A stretch of 64,000 nucleotides of DNA from an uncultured Alphaproteobacteria bacterium (lineage in GTDB: Bacteria > Pseudomonadota > Alphaproteobacteria > Rhodobacterales > Rhodobacteraceae), in the NCBI GenBank assembly GCA_902578545.1, contig CACHDI010000007.1, positions 1-64,000 of the forward strand, given 5' to 3'. A program made the position numbers and the translations under genes. A model generated the notes under the pieces. The model was not told where the DNA came from. It saw only the letters and a list, made by a program, of their open reading frames with translations, and did not search any database. Of this stretch, positions 1 to 9,070 are shown in pieces (the first letter of the stretch is position 1; each line of letters starts with the position of its first letter).

Positions 1-1
1 T

Positions 2-580
2 AGTGCAAGTAAAATTGCTGTAGAACTTGGTGAAGGCGTTTCTAGAAATGCTGTAATTGGTAAAATTCATAGATTGGGTTTGTCTGAACGCGGATCAGGA
101 TTGAGTCCAAAAAGGACAAAAAAATCTTCTGAGGATCAGTCAGATAACATTTTAACTGCTGATAAAAGTCCAATTGATTTGAAATTAGATCCAAATTTAG
201 AGCAATCTACAAAAAGAAAAGGAAAGAAAAGAGGAAGAAAACCATCTATCAAAAAACTCATTAATAATGAAAATACATCTGATAGTATTTCCAAAATTAA
301 TGATAACTTTTTGTCTGAAAGTGGTGAATTAGAATCTGAAATTGACCAAGTCACATTAGCCAATATGATAAAGATAGAAAAAAATGCAAAAAAACTTTCT
401 TTATTAGAATTAACTGAAAAAACTTGCAAGTGGCCAATTGGAGACCCCGCAACTTCGGAGTTTTGGTTTTGTGGTCATCCATCAGAGCAGGGAAAACCCT
501 ATTGTGAAGCTCATGTTTCTATTGCTTTTCAACCTGTAACCACAAGAAGAGAAAAAAAACAAAATAAAATAAATAGCTAA
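2..580 (+). CDS. gcrA: GcrA cell-cycle regulator, 5' truncated by window edge
   Basis: GcrA is an alphaproteobacterial sigma70-associated regulator that acts at promoters carrying CcrM-methylated GANTC sites. The reading frame is open from base 2; the first visible residues (SASKIAVELGEGVSRNAVIG, then KIHRLGLS) are the conserved N-terminal helix-turn-helix, so only about 20 residues are missing and the TTG at 74 is an internal codon. A long polar, lysine-rich linker follows, and the C-terminal conserved module has CKWPIGDP, a WFCGHP segment and a YCEAH segment. The DUF1178 gene starts 9 bases downstream, so the two are probably co-transcribed. The identification is firm; the missing start is outside the window. 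Confidence 0.93.
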   Translation, partial: SASKIAVELGEGVSRNAVIGKIHRLGLSERGSGLSPKRTKKSSEDQSDNILTADKSPIDLKLDPNLEQSTKRKGKKRGRKPSIKKLINNENTSDSISKINDNFLSESGELESEIDQVTLANMIKIEKNAKKLSLLELTEKTCKWPIGDPATSEFWFCGHPSEQGKPYCEAHVSIAFQPVTTRREKKQNKINS

Positions 581-589
581 AATTAAATT

Positions 590-1012
590 ATGATAAAGTA
601 TAAACTTCAATGTAAAAATCTACACCTGTTTGAAAGTTGGTTTAGTAATTCCGATGCATACGAGAGATTAAATAAAGGAAAATTACTCTCTTGTGAGATT
701 TGCGGTTCTAATTCAATATCCAAATCTTTGATGTCACCTAGTGTTAATTCAAAAGAAAATAAACCTCTTAAAGAAGTACTCAAACCTAACCCAAATAAAG
801 AGCAGATCATTTTAAAGGAATTAAAAAAAGAAATTGAAAAGAACTATGAATATGTGGGTGAAAATTTTGAAAAGGAAGCACGAGCAATTCATTTTGGGGA
901 TTCACCTGAAAGATCTATATATGGCAAAACAACATTAAAAGAAGCTAAATCTTTATATGAAGACGGTATACCTGTAACTCCACTTCCGTGGACTGATCGT
1001 AAAACTAATTAA
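590..1012 (+). CDS. DUF1178 family protein
   Basis: This is a 140-residue protein of unknown function found across Alpha- and Betaproteobacteria. The N-terminus MIKYKLQCKNLHLFESWF and the CEICGS motif near residues 36-41 match the family, whose N-terminal part looks like a small zinc ribbon (Cys8, Cys36, Cys39). The middle is a charged linker, and the C-terminus contains the family's conserved EARAIHFGDSPERSIYG segment. It follows gcrA with a short gap and ends at an AT-rich hairpin with a T-run. No function can be given; zinc binding is inferred from the cysteine spacing only. Confidence 0.85.
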   Translation: MIKYKLQCKNLHLFESWFSNSDAYERLNKGKLLSCEICGSNSISKSLMSPSVNSKENKPLKEVLKPNPNKEQIILKELKKEIEKNYEYVGENFEKEARAIHFGDSPERSIYGKTTLKEAKSLYEDGIPVTPLPWTDRKTN

Positions 1013-1032
1013 TCATATTAGATTAATTTTTT
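1008..1032 (+). terminator. Possible intrinsic terminator after the DUF1178 gene
   Basis: A 7-bp inverted repeat (attaatc / gattaat, 6-base loop) starts inside the stop codon and is followed by a run of six T (1027-1032). The stem has a single G-C pair, so it would be weak. The position between the gcrA-DUF1178 pair and lysC is right for a terminator. Confidence 0.35.
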
Positions 1033-1057
1033 AGTCAGATTTTATGAGGATTTTAAA

Positions 1058-2284
1058 TTGTCAACTATTGTAATGAAATTTGGGGGTACATCAGTAGCTG
1101 ACCTTAACATTATGCAAAATGCAATTTTAAAAATTGTTGAAGAAGTAAAAAACAAAAAAAAAGTCATAGTCGTTGTTTCAGCAATGGGATCAACAACAGA
1201 TCATTTAGTCAGAAAAGTAAAGGAAGTGTCTGCAATTTACGATGCTAGAGAATATGATGCCATTTTATCAACTGGAGAAAATATTTCTGCTAGCATTATG
1301 GCCCTACTTTTACAAAATGAGGGAATTAATTCAAGAAGCTGGCAAGGGTGGCAAATACCTATAATAACTACCGACAATCATTCTAATGCTAGAATATTAG
1401 ACATAAGTACTAAAAATCTAGAGAAAAGGTTTACAAATGGAATGCAGGTTGCAATTGTTGCTGGATTTCAGGGAATAAGTAATAAGAATAGGATAACAAC
1501 TCTTGGTAGAGGTGGTTCAGATACAAGTGCAGTTGCTTTAGCTGCAGCAATTTGTGCTGAAAGGTGTGATATATATACTGATGTAGACGGGATTTATACA
1601 ACTGACCCTCGAATTACAGCTAGTGCAAAAAAATTAGATAAAATTTCTTATGAGGAAATGTTAGAGCTTGCATCCCTTGGAGCAAAAGTTTTACATACTC
1701 GCTCTGTTGAATTAGCTATGCAATATAAAGTAAAAGTACGGGTTCTGAATTCTTTTAAAAAGGGTTCTGGTACTTTATTATGCGATGAGGAGGATATGAT
1801 GGAAAAGAAGGTAGTGTCAGGAATTACTTTTTCAAAAAATGAAGCTAAATTAACTCTTCTTGGAGTTAAAGACAAACCAGGTGTTGCAGGAATTGTATTT
1901 GATTGTTTATCTAGAGCCAACATTAATGTTGACATGATAATTCAAAATATATCTGATAATGACTTAACTGATGTAACTTTTTCATGTCCCACTGATCAGG
2001 TTGATATGGCTAAGGAATCGTTAGAAGAGGGGAAAAAAAATAATATAATAGAGTACAGAAAATTAGACGTAGATAGACAAGTCTCTAAGATATCAATTGT
2101 TGGAATAGGTATGAGAAGTCATTCAGGTATTGCCAAAAAAATGTTTAAAACACTTGGTGACGAAAACATAAATATCAAGGTTATTTCTACTTCTGAAATT
2201 AAAATTTCTGTTCTATTGGAAAGAAAATACTTAGAACTGGCTATTCAATCTCTGCATGAGGCATTTGAACTAAGCAAGGTCTAG
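1058..2284 (+). CDS. lysC: Aspartate kinase
   Basis: It phosphorylates L-aspartate to 4-phospho-L-aspartate, the first step of the pathway to lysine, threonine and methionine. The protein has 408 residues, the usual length of single-function aspartokinases. The N-terminal kinase domain carries KFGGTSVAD and the GRGGSDTSAVALAAA substrate/nucleotide loop; residues from about 260 on form two ACT regulatory domains, so feedback inhibition by lysine and/or threonine is expected. The start is TTG at 1058, preceded by GAGGA at 1046-1050. ptsP follows after 4 bases, an arrangement common in Alphaproteobacteria. The threonine branch is represented by thrC at 9-10 kb, in another operon. Confidence 0.96.
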   Translation: MSTIVMKFGGTSVADLNIMQNAILKIVEEVKNKKKVIVVVSAMGSTTDHLVRKVKEVSAIYDAREYDAILSTGENISASIMALLLQNEGINSRSWQGWQIPIITTDNHSNARILDISTKNLEKRFTNGMQVAIVAGFQGISNKNRITTLGRGGSDTSAVALAAAICAERCDIYTDVDGIYTTDPRITASAKKLDKISYEEMLELASLGAKVLHTRSVELAMQYKVKVRVLNSFKKGSGTLLCDEEDMMEKKVVSGITFSKNEAKLTLLGVKDKPGVAGIVFDCLSRANINVDMIIQNISDNDLTDVTFSCPTDQVDMAKESLEEGKKNNIIEYRKLDVDRQVSKISIVGIGMRSHSGIAKKMFKTLGDENINIKVISTSEIKISVLLERKYLELAIQSLHEAFELSKV

Positions 2285-2288
2285 ATTT

Positions 2289-4559
2289 ATGACGCAACCC
2301 AGTAATAATTATAATTCCAGGGTTTTATTAAAACGGCTCAAGGAAACTTTGTCTGAGCTGGGAGAAGCGCAGGCTAGATTAGATGAAATCGTAAAGATAA
2401 TTGCAGTTTCTATGAAATCAGAAGTTTGTTCAATATATCTTTTAAATAGAAATAATAATCTAGAACTTTATGCTACCGAAGGGCTTCAGTCAAAAGCTGT
2501 TCATTATTCTGAATTAAATGTTGGTCAAGGACTTGTTGGAAAAATTGCTGCAACCGCTGAACCCATTAAAACATCTCAAGTATCAAAAACTAAGGGATTT
2601 AGATATCTACCTGAAACTGGTGAAGAAATTTATAATTCTTTCCTTGGAGTTCCAATACAACGCTTAGGTAAAATTCTTGGAGTTTTAGTAATTCAAAACC
2701 TTAAAAATAGAGATTATACCGAAGATGATATTTATGGATTAGAAATAGTCGCAATGGTTATTGCTGAAATGGCTGAATTGGGTGCTTTTACTAATTCAGA
2801 TGATACTGATGAACTAATTCGTGAGAGAAAAAAACCTTTTTCTATAAATGGATCAATTGGAAAAGAAGGCATAGTTATTGGGACTGCAGTTTTATTGGAA
2901 CCTCAAATTAAGATTAAAAATCCAATAGCTGATAATCCAAGCCTTGAAAAACAAAAACTAAAAAAGAGTATAAGTAAACTTAATAATCAATTATCTGAAA
3001 TTATAAGTAAAAAATACTTCAAAAAGAAAAGAGATTTTTTAGAAATACTAGAAACTCATAAGCTTTTGATTGAAGATAGAAGTTGGATAAATCGAATGGA
3101 AACATCTATAGATAGTGGCCTTTCAGCAATTGTTGCAGTAGAAAAAGAACAAACAGTTATAAAATCTAGAATAACAAAAGTTCAAAATTTTTATTTTAAA
3201 GAAAGACTTCTTGAATTTTATGAAATGTCTAATATTCTACTCAAAATACTTACAAACCAAAATACCCATCTCAACCTTGATCAAGTAAAAGAACCTATTT
3301 TGGTTGCTAGAAACATTAGCCCTCTAGAGTTGGTTTCATTGAGAAATCAATTGAAGGGTTTAGTATTAGAAAATGGCTCAGTTGGCAGTCATACTACTAT
3401 AGTTTGTAGGGCATTAAACATTCCATTATTAATACAAACAAAAGATATCATTAATAAATCGTCTAATGGAGATCTTGTAATATTAGATGCTGATCAAGGA
3501 ATAGTTCATTTAAGACCAGAAAATTCTATTCTGCAATTATATATCAGCAAAATTGAACTAAGAACTAAAGCAAAAAAAAGTTTTTTGGCATTAAAAAATA
3601 AAGAAGCACGAACACTTGATAATAATAAAATTTTACTAATGATGAATGCTGGACTTATGGCAGACCTTCCATCATTAAATGAATCAGGAGCCAATGGTGT
3701 TGGTTTGTATAGAACAGAACTTCAATTTTTAATTAATAGCAGAGTACCAAAAAGAGCTGAACAAGCAAAAATTTATTGCAAAGTATTAGATTCTGCTGGC
3801 CGAAATCCTGTGTTTTTCAGAACATTAGATATAGGAAGTGACAAAATACTACCAACAATAACACCTGAAATTGAACCCAACCCAACATTAGGATGGAGAG
3901 CAATACGTCTTACATTAGAAAGAACTGGTGTGTTTAAAATGCAAGTACAATCTTTGATAAGAGGAGCTAAAGGCAGAAATTTAAATATAGTTATACCTCT
4001 GGTAACTGAGCCCAGAGAGTATTTTGAAGCAAAAGAAATAATTTTTGAAGAAATAAAAAGAGAAAAAAATAGGAACAGAATTATTCCTAAATTAGTAAAA
4101 ATAGGAGCAATGTTAGAGGTTCCAAGCTTAGCATTTGCACCTAATTCATTTTTTAAAAACGTTGATTTTCTAATGGTTGGTGGGAATGACCTTAAACAAT
4201 TTTTCTTTGCAGCAGATCGCGAAAATGAAAAGGTTAGAAAAAGGTATGATATGTTAAGCAATAGTTTTTTATCATTCTTAAAATTGATAATTAAAAAAAG
4301 TGAGAAATATACAATACCACTTAGTTTTTGTGGGGAAGATGCTGGAAAACCTATTGAAGCTTTAGTACTTTGCTCCTTGGGTTTTAAATCTTTATCTATG
4401 CAACCAAACTGTATTGCACCAGTAAAATCTCTATTAAGAAATATAAAATTGTCAAAAATTAAAGAGATTGTAGAAAATACTTTAGATTCAAATTATGAAA
4501 ATGTTAGAAATAACGTCCTGCAATATCTAGAAGATATAAAATATAACCCTATAACTTAA
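2289..4559 (+). CDS. ptsP: Phosphoenolpyruvate-protein phosphotransferase of the nitrogen PTS (EI-Ntr)
   Basis: EI-Ntr autophosphorylates from PEP and passes phosphate to NPr and then EIIA-Ntr, a regulatory cascade that moves no sugar. The 756 residues comprise an N-terminal GAF domain (about 1-170), a helical EI N-terminal domain, the swivelling phosphohistidine domain and a C-terminal PEP-binding TIM barrel. The phospho-acceptor is His368 in GSVGSHTTIVCRAL, and the barrel ends with the conserved CGEDAG motif (Cys681). The ATG start lies 4 bases after lysC. The usual downstream gene prfA is not here; a convergent acetyltransferase follows. NPr and EIIA-Ntr are not encoded in the window. Confidence 0.95.
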   Translation: MTQPSNNYNSRVLLKRLKETLSELGEAQARLDEIVKIIAVSMKSEVCSIYLLNRNNNLELYATEGLQSKAVHYSELNVGQGLVGKIAATAEPIKTSQVSKTKGFRYLPETGEEIYNSFLGVPIQRLGKILGVLVIQNLKNRDYTEDDIYGLEIVAMVIAEMAELGAFTNSDDTDELIRERKKPFSINGSIGKEGIVIGTAVLLEPQIKIKNPIADNPSLEKQKLKKSISKLNNQLSEIISKKYFKKKRDFLEILETHKLLIEDRSWINRMETSIDSGLSAIVAVEKEQTVIKSRITKVQNFYFKERLLEFYEMSNILLKILTNQNTHLNLDQVKEPILVARNISPLELVSLRNQLKGLVLENGSVGSHTTIVCRALNIPLLIQTKDIINKSSNGDLVILDADQGIVHLRPENSILQLYISKIELRTKAKKSFLALKNKEARTLDNNKILLMMNAGLMADLPSLNESGANGVGLYRTELQFLINSRVPKRAEQAKIYCKVLDSAGRNPVFFRTLDIGSDKILPTITPEIEPNPTLGWRAIRLTLERTGVFKMQVQSLIRGAKGRNLNIVIPLVTEPREYFEAKEIIFEEIKREKNRNRIIPKLVKIGAMLEVPSLAFAPNSFFKNVDFLMVGGNDLKQFFFAADRENEKVRKRYDMLSNSFLSFLKLIIKKSEKYTIPLSFCGEDAGKPIEALVLCSLGFKSLSMQPNCIAPVKSLLRNIKLSKIKEIVENTLDSNYENVRNNVLQYLEDIKYNPIT

Positions 4560-4569
4560 ATTGTCATTC

Positions 4570-5067
4570 CTAATAAAATTTTTTTACTTTGCCCTTTATT
4601 CCTTCAAAAGAATTACTCTTTATTTCAAGCAATAAAATTCTTTGTGGATCTGTAGGTGAAGGAAAATCAATTTTATTGTTTTTTTGTTGAAAAAAACCAA
4701 AAGATTTATAATATTGAATATCTCCAATTAAAATTGCACGTTCCCACCCATATTTTTTTGATTCTTTTATTGAGTAATTTATTAAATAGGTACCTAGACC
4801 TTCGCCTTGAAATGTAGGATGTACTGCTATTGGTCCTATTAAAAGAGATATGTTTTTTCTGCTTTCAATAAAAATTGGCCAATTTCTAATTATGCCTACT
4901 ATTGAACCTTTATTATTCTTAGCCACAAAAGAAAGTGTACTTATTTTAGGAACATTTTTTCTTAGTAAGTAAGAACTTAAATTTTTCCTGGATGGAGAAA
5001 ATACTAAATCAAGTAAATCTTCAACCTTTTGCTTATCATTTTCAGTTTCGTGTTTAAATCGAATCAT
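4570..5067 (-). CDS. GNAT family N-acetyltransferase (YhbS-like)
   Basis: This 165-residue GNAT-fold protein should transfer an acetyl group from acetyl-CoA to an unknown amine. The acetyl-CoA pyrophosphate loop is visible as GPIAVHPTFQGEGLGTYL (about residues 81-99), and the later segment with LIGDIQYYKSFGF is typical of the YhbS/COG3153 branch. It is a single gene, convergent with ptsP (10 bases apart) and divergent from the flavin reductase gene. The substrate cannot be read from the sequence. Confidence 0.85.
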   Translation of the reverse strand: MIRFKHETENDKQKVEDLLDLVFSPSRKNLSSYLLRKNVPKISTLSFVAKNNKGSIVGIIRNWPIFIESRKNISLLIGPIAVHPTFQGEGLGTYLINYSIKESKKYGWERAILIGDIQYYKSFGFFQQKNNKIDFPSPTDPQRILLLEIKSNSFEGIKGKVKKFY

Positions 5068-5179
5068 ATAAAAAATTTGATTTGTTTAGTATTTAGATAT
5101 GTAGTAATCAAACAATTCATTATAGTAATAAAAAATATTAATAAAGCATCATTACCAAGTTTTTTTGGAAAGCAAATAC

Positions 5180-5782
5180 ATGTTTTACAACACAGAATCA
5201 GGACATAAACTACCGCACGACCCCTTTAAAGCAATTGTTGCTCCAAGGCCAATAGGTTGGATTTCTTCTATAGATAAAGATAAAAATGTAAATCTTGCAC
5301 CCTACAGCTTTTTTAATGCAATTTCAGATAATCCTCCTATGGTTATGTTTTCTATAACAGGTACAAAAAAAAATGAAAATTCATTAAAAGATACACTAAA
5401 AAATATTTCTGATACAAAAAGCTTTGTTGTAAATATAGTTAGTAAGGAACTAATAAATCAAATGAATGTATCTTCTGGAAATTACTCCAAAGAAACAGAT
5501 GAATTTAATTTGTCAAAATTAGAAAAAAGCAATTGTGTAAATATAGATGTTCCAAGAGTAAAAAAATCTCCAGCATCTTTAGAATGTAAGTTATACAAGA
5601 TTATAGAACTTCCAGGTTTAAGCAATAATATGGTTATAGGTAAAGTAATAGGAATACATATTGATGATAAGTACTTACAAAAAGGGATATTTGATGTGCT
5701 AACTTTTAACCCAGTAGCCAGAATGGGTTATAAAGACTATACAATTATAAATACAAAATTTGAGCTAGAGAGACCTAAATAA
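5180..5782 (+). CDS. Flavin reductase family protein (FMN-binding split barrel)
   Basis: The protein belongs to the flavin reductase-like/FMN-binding split-barrel family. The N-terminus MFYNTESGHKLPHDPFKAIV followed by APRPIGWISS is the hallmark of a proteobacterial subgroup. An in-frame TTG lies at 5165, but GGAAAG at 5167-5172 is correctly placed 7 bases before the ATG at 5180, so I start there (200 residues). It stands alone between a divergent and a convergent gene. The family includes FMN reductases and FMN-binding oxidoreductases of unknown substrate; nothing here decides between them. Confidence 0.85.
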   Translation: MFYNTESGHKLPHDPFKAIVAPRPIGWISSIDKDKNVNLAPYSFFNAISDNPPMVMFSITGTKKNENSLKDTLKNISDTKSFVVNIVSKELINQMNVSSGNYSKETDEFNLSKLEKSNCVNIDVPRVKKSPASLECKLYKIIELPGLSNNMVIGKVIGIHIDDKYLQKGIFDVLTFNPVARMGYKDYTIINTKFELERPK

Positions 5783-5791
5783 ATATCTTTA

Positions 5792-7210
5792 TTAATAAAA
5801 TATAGTTCCAGGATTTAATATATTTTTAGGATCAACAACATTTTTTATTAATTTCATCATGTAAAGTTTTCCAGGATCTTCAAATTTATATAATTCCTTG
5901 ATTTTTGACCTTCCAATACCATGTTCGGCACTAATAGAACCAGAATATTTATTTACTAATTCATTTATAATGTTTAGAAGTTTCTTTCTATTTTTCTCAA
6001 GTTCAATTCGAGCATTTTCAGATCTTGGAAAAAGATTATAGTGTAAATTGCCATCACCTATATGACCAAAACAATTAATTAAAACATCTTTTGAAAATAG
6101 ATAGATGGAGTTATCTAATTTATTTATAAATTCTGGAATTTTTTCTATGGGAACAGATATATCATTCGAACAAATAGAACCTTTTTTTCTATTTGCAGCA
6201 GGGATTAATTCTCTAATTTTCCAAAATTCATTCCTTTGATTAATATTAGTGGCAAAAAATACTTCAATTATTTTATTTTCTAAGAGTAAATCGTAAAATG
6301 TATTTTCTATAATTTCCCCCAAATTAATTGGGCCTATATTAACATCTATTTCAATGAGAACTTTCCAATTTGTTTTTTTATTAAAAGGATTTTTAATTGT
6401 AAATCCAGTCTCTTCAATGAAGTCTATACCTGTCATTTTTATTAATTCAAAAGCTAAAATTCTTTCACTAAACTCTCTAGAAATTTTCTCAAACACAAAT
6501 AACACATCTGCCAAATTGTTTATTGATAAAAAAATTGAAACGGGATCTTTTGGAATTGGAAATGTTTTTAATATTGTTGAAGTAATTATACCCAATGTTC
6601 CTTCTGATCCAATTAATAGGTTTTTTAAATCAAATCCCATATTATTTTTTTTTAATGGCTTCATAGTTGAAACAATTTGACCACAAGGCAACACTGCCTC
6701 CAATCCCAAACATAAATCCCTAACGTTACCATATTTTATAACGTTCAACCCACCTGCATTAGTAGCCAAATTTCCGCCTATTTGACATGATCCTTCTGAC
6801 GCAAGGGACAATGGAAAAAGTCTTCCATTATTAATAGCTAATTTCTTAATATTAGATAAAATAGCTCCAGATTGTACATATAACAAATTGCTGTCTTTGA
6901 AAAAATTAATGGTATCTAATTTCTCTAGAGATAATGTGACATGATTAGATTGCGAAGCAATTTGACCACCAACCAAACCAGTACTTCCACCAATTGGTAT
7001 AATCGGTATTATAAACTTATTTGCTAATTTAAGTATTTTTGAAATTTCCTGTGTATTTTTTGGTTTAACACAAATTTCTGACTTATTTTCAAGCCTGTCT
7101 CTAGGGTCAATTACATCAATAGTATTTGCACTACTGATCTGATTTTCACTTATTTCTTCTTTCAAAAATTTTATAAATTGACTTAAGTTAGAAGTCATAT
7201 TTTTTCCCAT
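5792..7210 (-). CDS. FAD-linked oxidase, D-2-hydroxyglutarate / D-lactate / glycolate dehydrogenase-like
   Basis: This is a 472-residue member of the GlcD/D2HGDH family, which oxidises D-2-hydroxyacids with FAD. The N-terminal FAD-binding half contains PIGGSTGLVGGQI and ASEGSCQIGGNLATNAGG. The C-terminal half has NCFGHIGDGNLHYN and ISAEHGIGRSK, which supply the metal and substrate-binding histidines. The first ATG (7210) directly abuts the stop of the upstream acetyltransferase gene; an internal ATG at 7198 has a GGGA six bases before it and may be the true start. It is the last gene of the minus-strand run that begins with ctaC. The exact hydroxyacid is not determinable. Confidence 0.88.
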   Translation of the reverse strand: MGKNMTSNLSQFIKFLKEEISENQISSANTIDVIDPRDRLENKSEICVKPKNTQEISKILKLANKFIIPIIPIGGSTGLVGGQIASQSNHVTLSLEKLDTINFFKDSNLLYVQSGAILSNIKKLAINNGRLFPLSLASEGSCQIGGNLATNAGGLNVIKYGNVRDLCLGLEAVLPCGQIVSTMKPLKKNNMGFDLKNLLIGSEGTLGIITSTILKTFPIPKDPVSIFLSINNLADVLFVFEKISREFSERILAFELIKMTGIDFIEETGFTIKNPFNKKTNWKVLIEIDVNIGPINLGEIIENTFYDLLLENKIIEVFFATNINQRNEFWKIRELIPAANRKKGSICSNDISVPIEKIPEFINKLDNSIYLFSKDVLINCFGHIGDGNLHYNLFPRSENARIELEKNRKKLLNIINELVNKYSGSISAEHGIGRSKIKELYKFEDPGKLYMMKLIKNVVDPKNILNPGTIFY

Positions 7211-7795
7211 TTAATTTTTCAATCGAATTTTTCTCGAATCACAAATATTTGCATATAAAATATGGTGTTCCCATTTTCCCTTTATTTGTAAAAAGTATTG
7301 ACCAACACCTTCATATTTGAAATTACACTTTTCTAACAATCTTCTTGAAGCTAAATTTGTAGGTAAAGTTGCTGCTTCTATTCTTGAGATACCTAAATCT
7401 TTATTAGCATATCTAATTAATGAAATTAGGCTTTCAGTCATAATTCCCTTTTTAGAAAATTCTTCACCTAGCCAATATCCTAATGTTGCTGATTGGAAAG
7501 GTCCGTACCGTATATTATCCAAAGTTATTCCTCCTACCAAATGATTGTTGGAACGTAAAAAAATAAAAAGATGAATAACCTTTTTAGAATTGAAGTTTTT
7601 TTTTGCCCATTTTACCCTTTGGTTAAAGTTAGTTTTTGAATAATAATCAGAATCCTTCTCAGGTTCCCATTTGTTTAAAAAATCTTCAGATTTTCTTCTT
7701 AAAATGACCCAGCTTTTGTAATCTGTTAATAAAGGTAATCTTAAAATTAGTTTTTCTGATAATATTAGTGGTTTAGACTTTGAAAACAAATTCAT
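7211..7795 (-). CDS. RimJ/RimL-type GNAT acetyltransferase
   Basis: This 194-residue GNAT protein resembles ribosomal-protein-alanine N-acetyltransferase RimJ. It opens with the family pattern SEKLILRLPLLTDYKSWVIL. It has LGYWLGEEFSKKGIMTESL in the acetyl-CoA region and ends with the typical IEAATLPTNLASRRLLEKC and GFKYEG-like NFKYEGVGQYF segment. It lies between the M16 peptidase gene and the flavoprotein gene with almost no spacing, so co-transcription is very likely. Acetylation of a ribosomal protein is an inference from the family; similar proteins act on other N-termini or small molecules. Confidence 0.87.
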   Translation of the reverse strand: MNLFSKSKPLILSEKLILRLPLLTDYKSWVILRRKSEDFLNKWEPEKDSDYYSKTNFNQRVKWAKKNFNSKKVIHLFIFLRSNNHLVGGITLDNIRYGPFQSATLGYWLGEEFSKKGIMTESLISLIRYANKDLGISRIEAATLPTNLASRRLLEKCNFKYEGVGQYFLQIKGKWEHHILYANICDSRKIRLKN

Positions 7796-7806
7796 TTAAA
7801 TTGTAA

Positions 7807-9069
7807 TCAATTCAGAAGTTTTTGAGAAAATTGATTAACATCTAAAGCATCTTTAACTTTACCATATAAAGCCATTGCGGGGCAAGAATTATGAAACATC
7901 TCTACACCAAAGTCTCTAACATCTTCTAGACTGACAGAATCAATTTTAGATATAGTTTCTTGCACTTCAACAATTTTATCCCAAATTATTAATCCCCTTG
8001 CCAGCCTTTCACTTCTACTAGATGAGTTTTCAAGCCCCATTAATAAACTTGATCTTAATTGAGTCTTGGCTCTTTCAACTTCAGTTTCATTAATAGTCGT
8101 AATTGAATCCTTAAATTCAGTTGCGATTACTTCTGAAAGCTCTTTTACCTTATCTCCTGATGTTCCAGCATATGATAAAAAAATGCCATTGTCCGAATAA
8201 CAATCAAATGAGGTTCCTATTGAATAACAAAGACCTCTTTTTTCTCTGATTTCTTGGAAGAGTCTAGATGACATACCGCCACCCATTATTACTGAAAAAA
8301 CTTTACCAGCAAAGAGTTTAGGACTTTTTAAATTTGGTGCCTCAAAACCTACTGCAAAATGTGCTTGCTCAAGATCTTTAATAACCCTTTTTTCCCCACC
8401 TTTAAATAAAACCTTATTTTTTGATTTAGGTTTTTTTAACTCTCTAATGTCTTGCAAGGATAAGGCTAACTTGCATAAATCTTTATGTTTTAAATTACCA
8501 GCTGCACATAAAACTATTTTTTCTGCAAAATAATTATTTTCAATAAAATTGATAAAGTTTTTTCTTTGAAAAGAATTTATATTCTCAACTGAACCTAAAA
8601 TAGATCTTCCCAACTCCGAGTCAGCAAAGGCTTCTTTTTGAAGTAATTCGAAAATTATGTCATCAGGGGTGTCTTTCATTTGACCAATTTCTTGAATGAT
8701 AACTCCTTTTTCAATCTCAATTTCTTGTTCATGGAATGTAGAGTTACTAATTATATCTGAAAGTATATCGACAGCTAATGGTAAATGATTTTTTAAAACT
8801 TTTGCATAATAACACGTGATTTCTCTACTGGTATATGCATTGATAAATCCACCAACACTTTCAATTTCCTCTGCAATCTGTAAGGCACTTCTTTTTTCAG
8901 TTCCTTTAAATGCCATATGCTCTAGAAAATGGGCAATCCCGTTTTCTATTTTTTTTTCATTTCGACTACCTGCATTTATCCAGATTCCAACGGATACACT
9001 TTCAATTGAAGGAATCTCCTCAGTTACAACCCTTATACCATTTTTAAGTTTATCAATATTTATTGTCAC
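7807..9069 (-). CDS. M16 family zinc peptidase (processing-peptidase-like)
   Basis: This is a 420-residue single-unit M16 peptidase, close in type to the beta subunit of mitochondrial processing peptidase. The inverted zinc motif HxxEH is intact (His47, Glu50, His51 in AHFLEHMAFKG), and the distal glutamate is expected in the EIEIEKGVIIQEIGQMKD segment. The C-terminal half carries the family's GGGMSSRLFQEIREKRGLCY. No signal peptide is evident, so it should act in the cytoplasm or at the membrane face. It follows thrC by one base, a pairing conserved in many Alphaproteobacteria. Natural substrates are not established. Confidence 0.93.
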   Translation of the reverse strand: MTINIDKLKNGIRVVTEEIPSIESVSVGIWINAGSRNEKKIENGIAHFLEHMAFKGTEKRSALQIAEEIESVGGFINAYTSREITCYYAKVLKNHLPLAVDILSDIISNSTFHEQEIEIEKGVIIQEIGQMKDTPDDIIFELLQKEAFADSELGRSILGSVENINSFQRKNFINFIENNYFAEKIVLCAAGNLKHKDLCKLALSLQDIRELKKPKSKNKVLFKGGEKRVIKDLEQAHFAVGFEAPNLKSPKLFAGKVFSVIMGGGMSSRLFQEIREKRGLCYSIGTSFDCYSDNGIFLSYAGTSGDKVKELSEVIATEFKDSITTINETEVERAKTQLRSSLLMGLENSSSRSERLARGLIIWDKIVEVQETISKIDSVSLEDVRDFGVEMFHNSCPAMALYGKVKDALDVNQFSQKLLN

Positions 9070-9070
9070 A

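Noticed and set aside
74-580. gcrA starting at TTG 74
   Set aside because: The frame is open to base 2 and the residues before 74 are the conserved GcrA helix-turn-helix; the gene is cut by the window edge.
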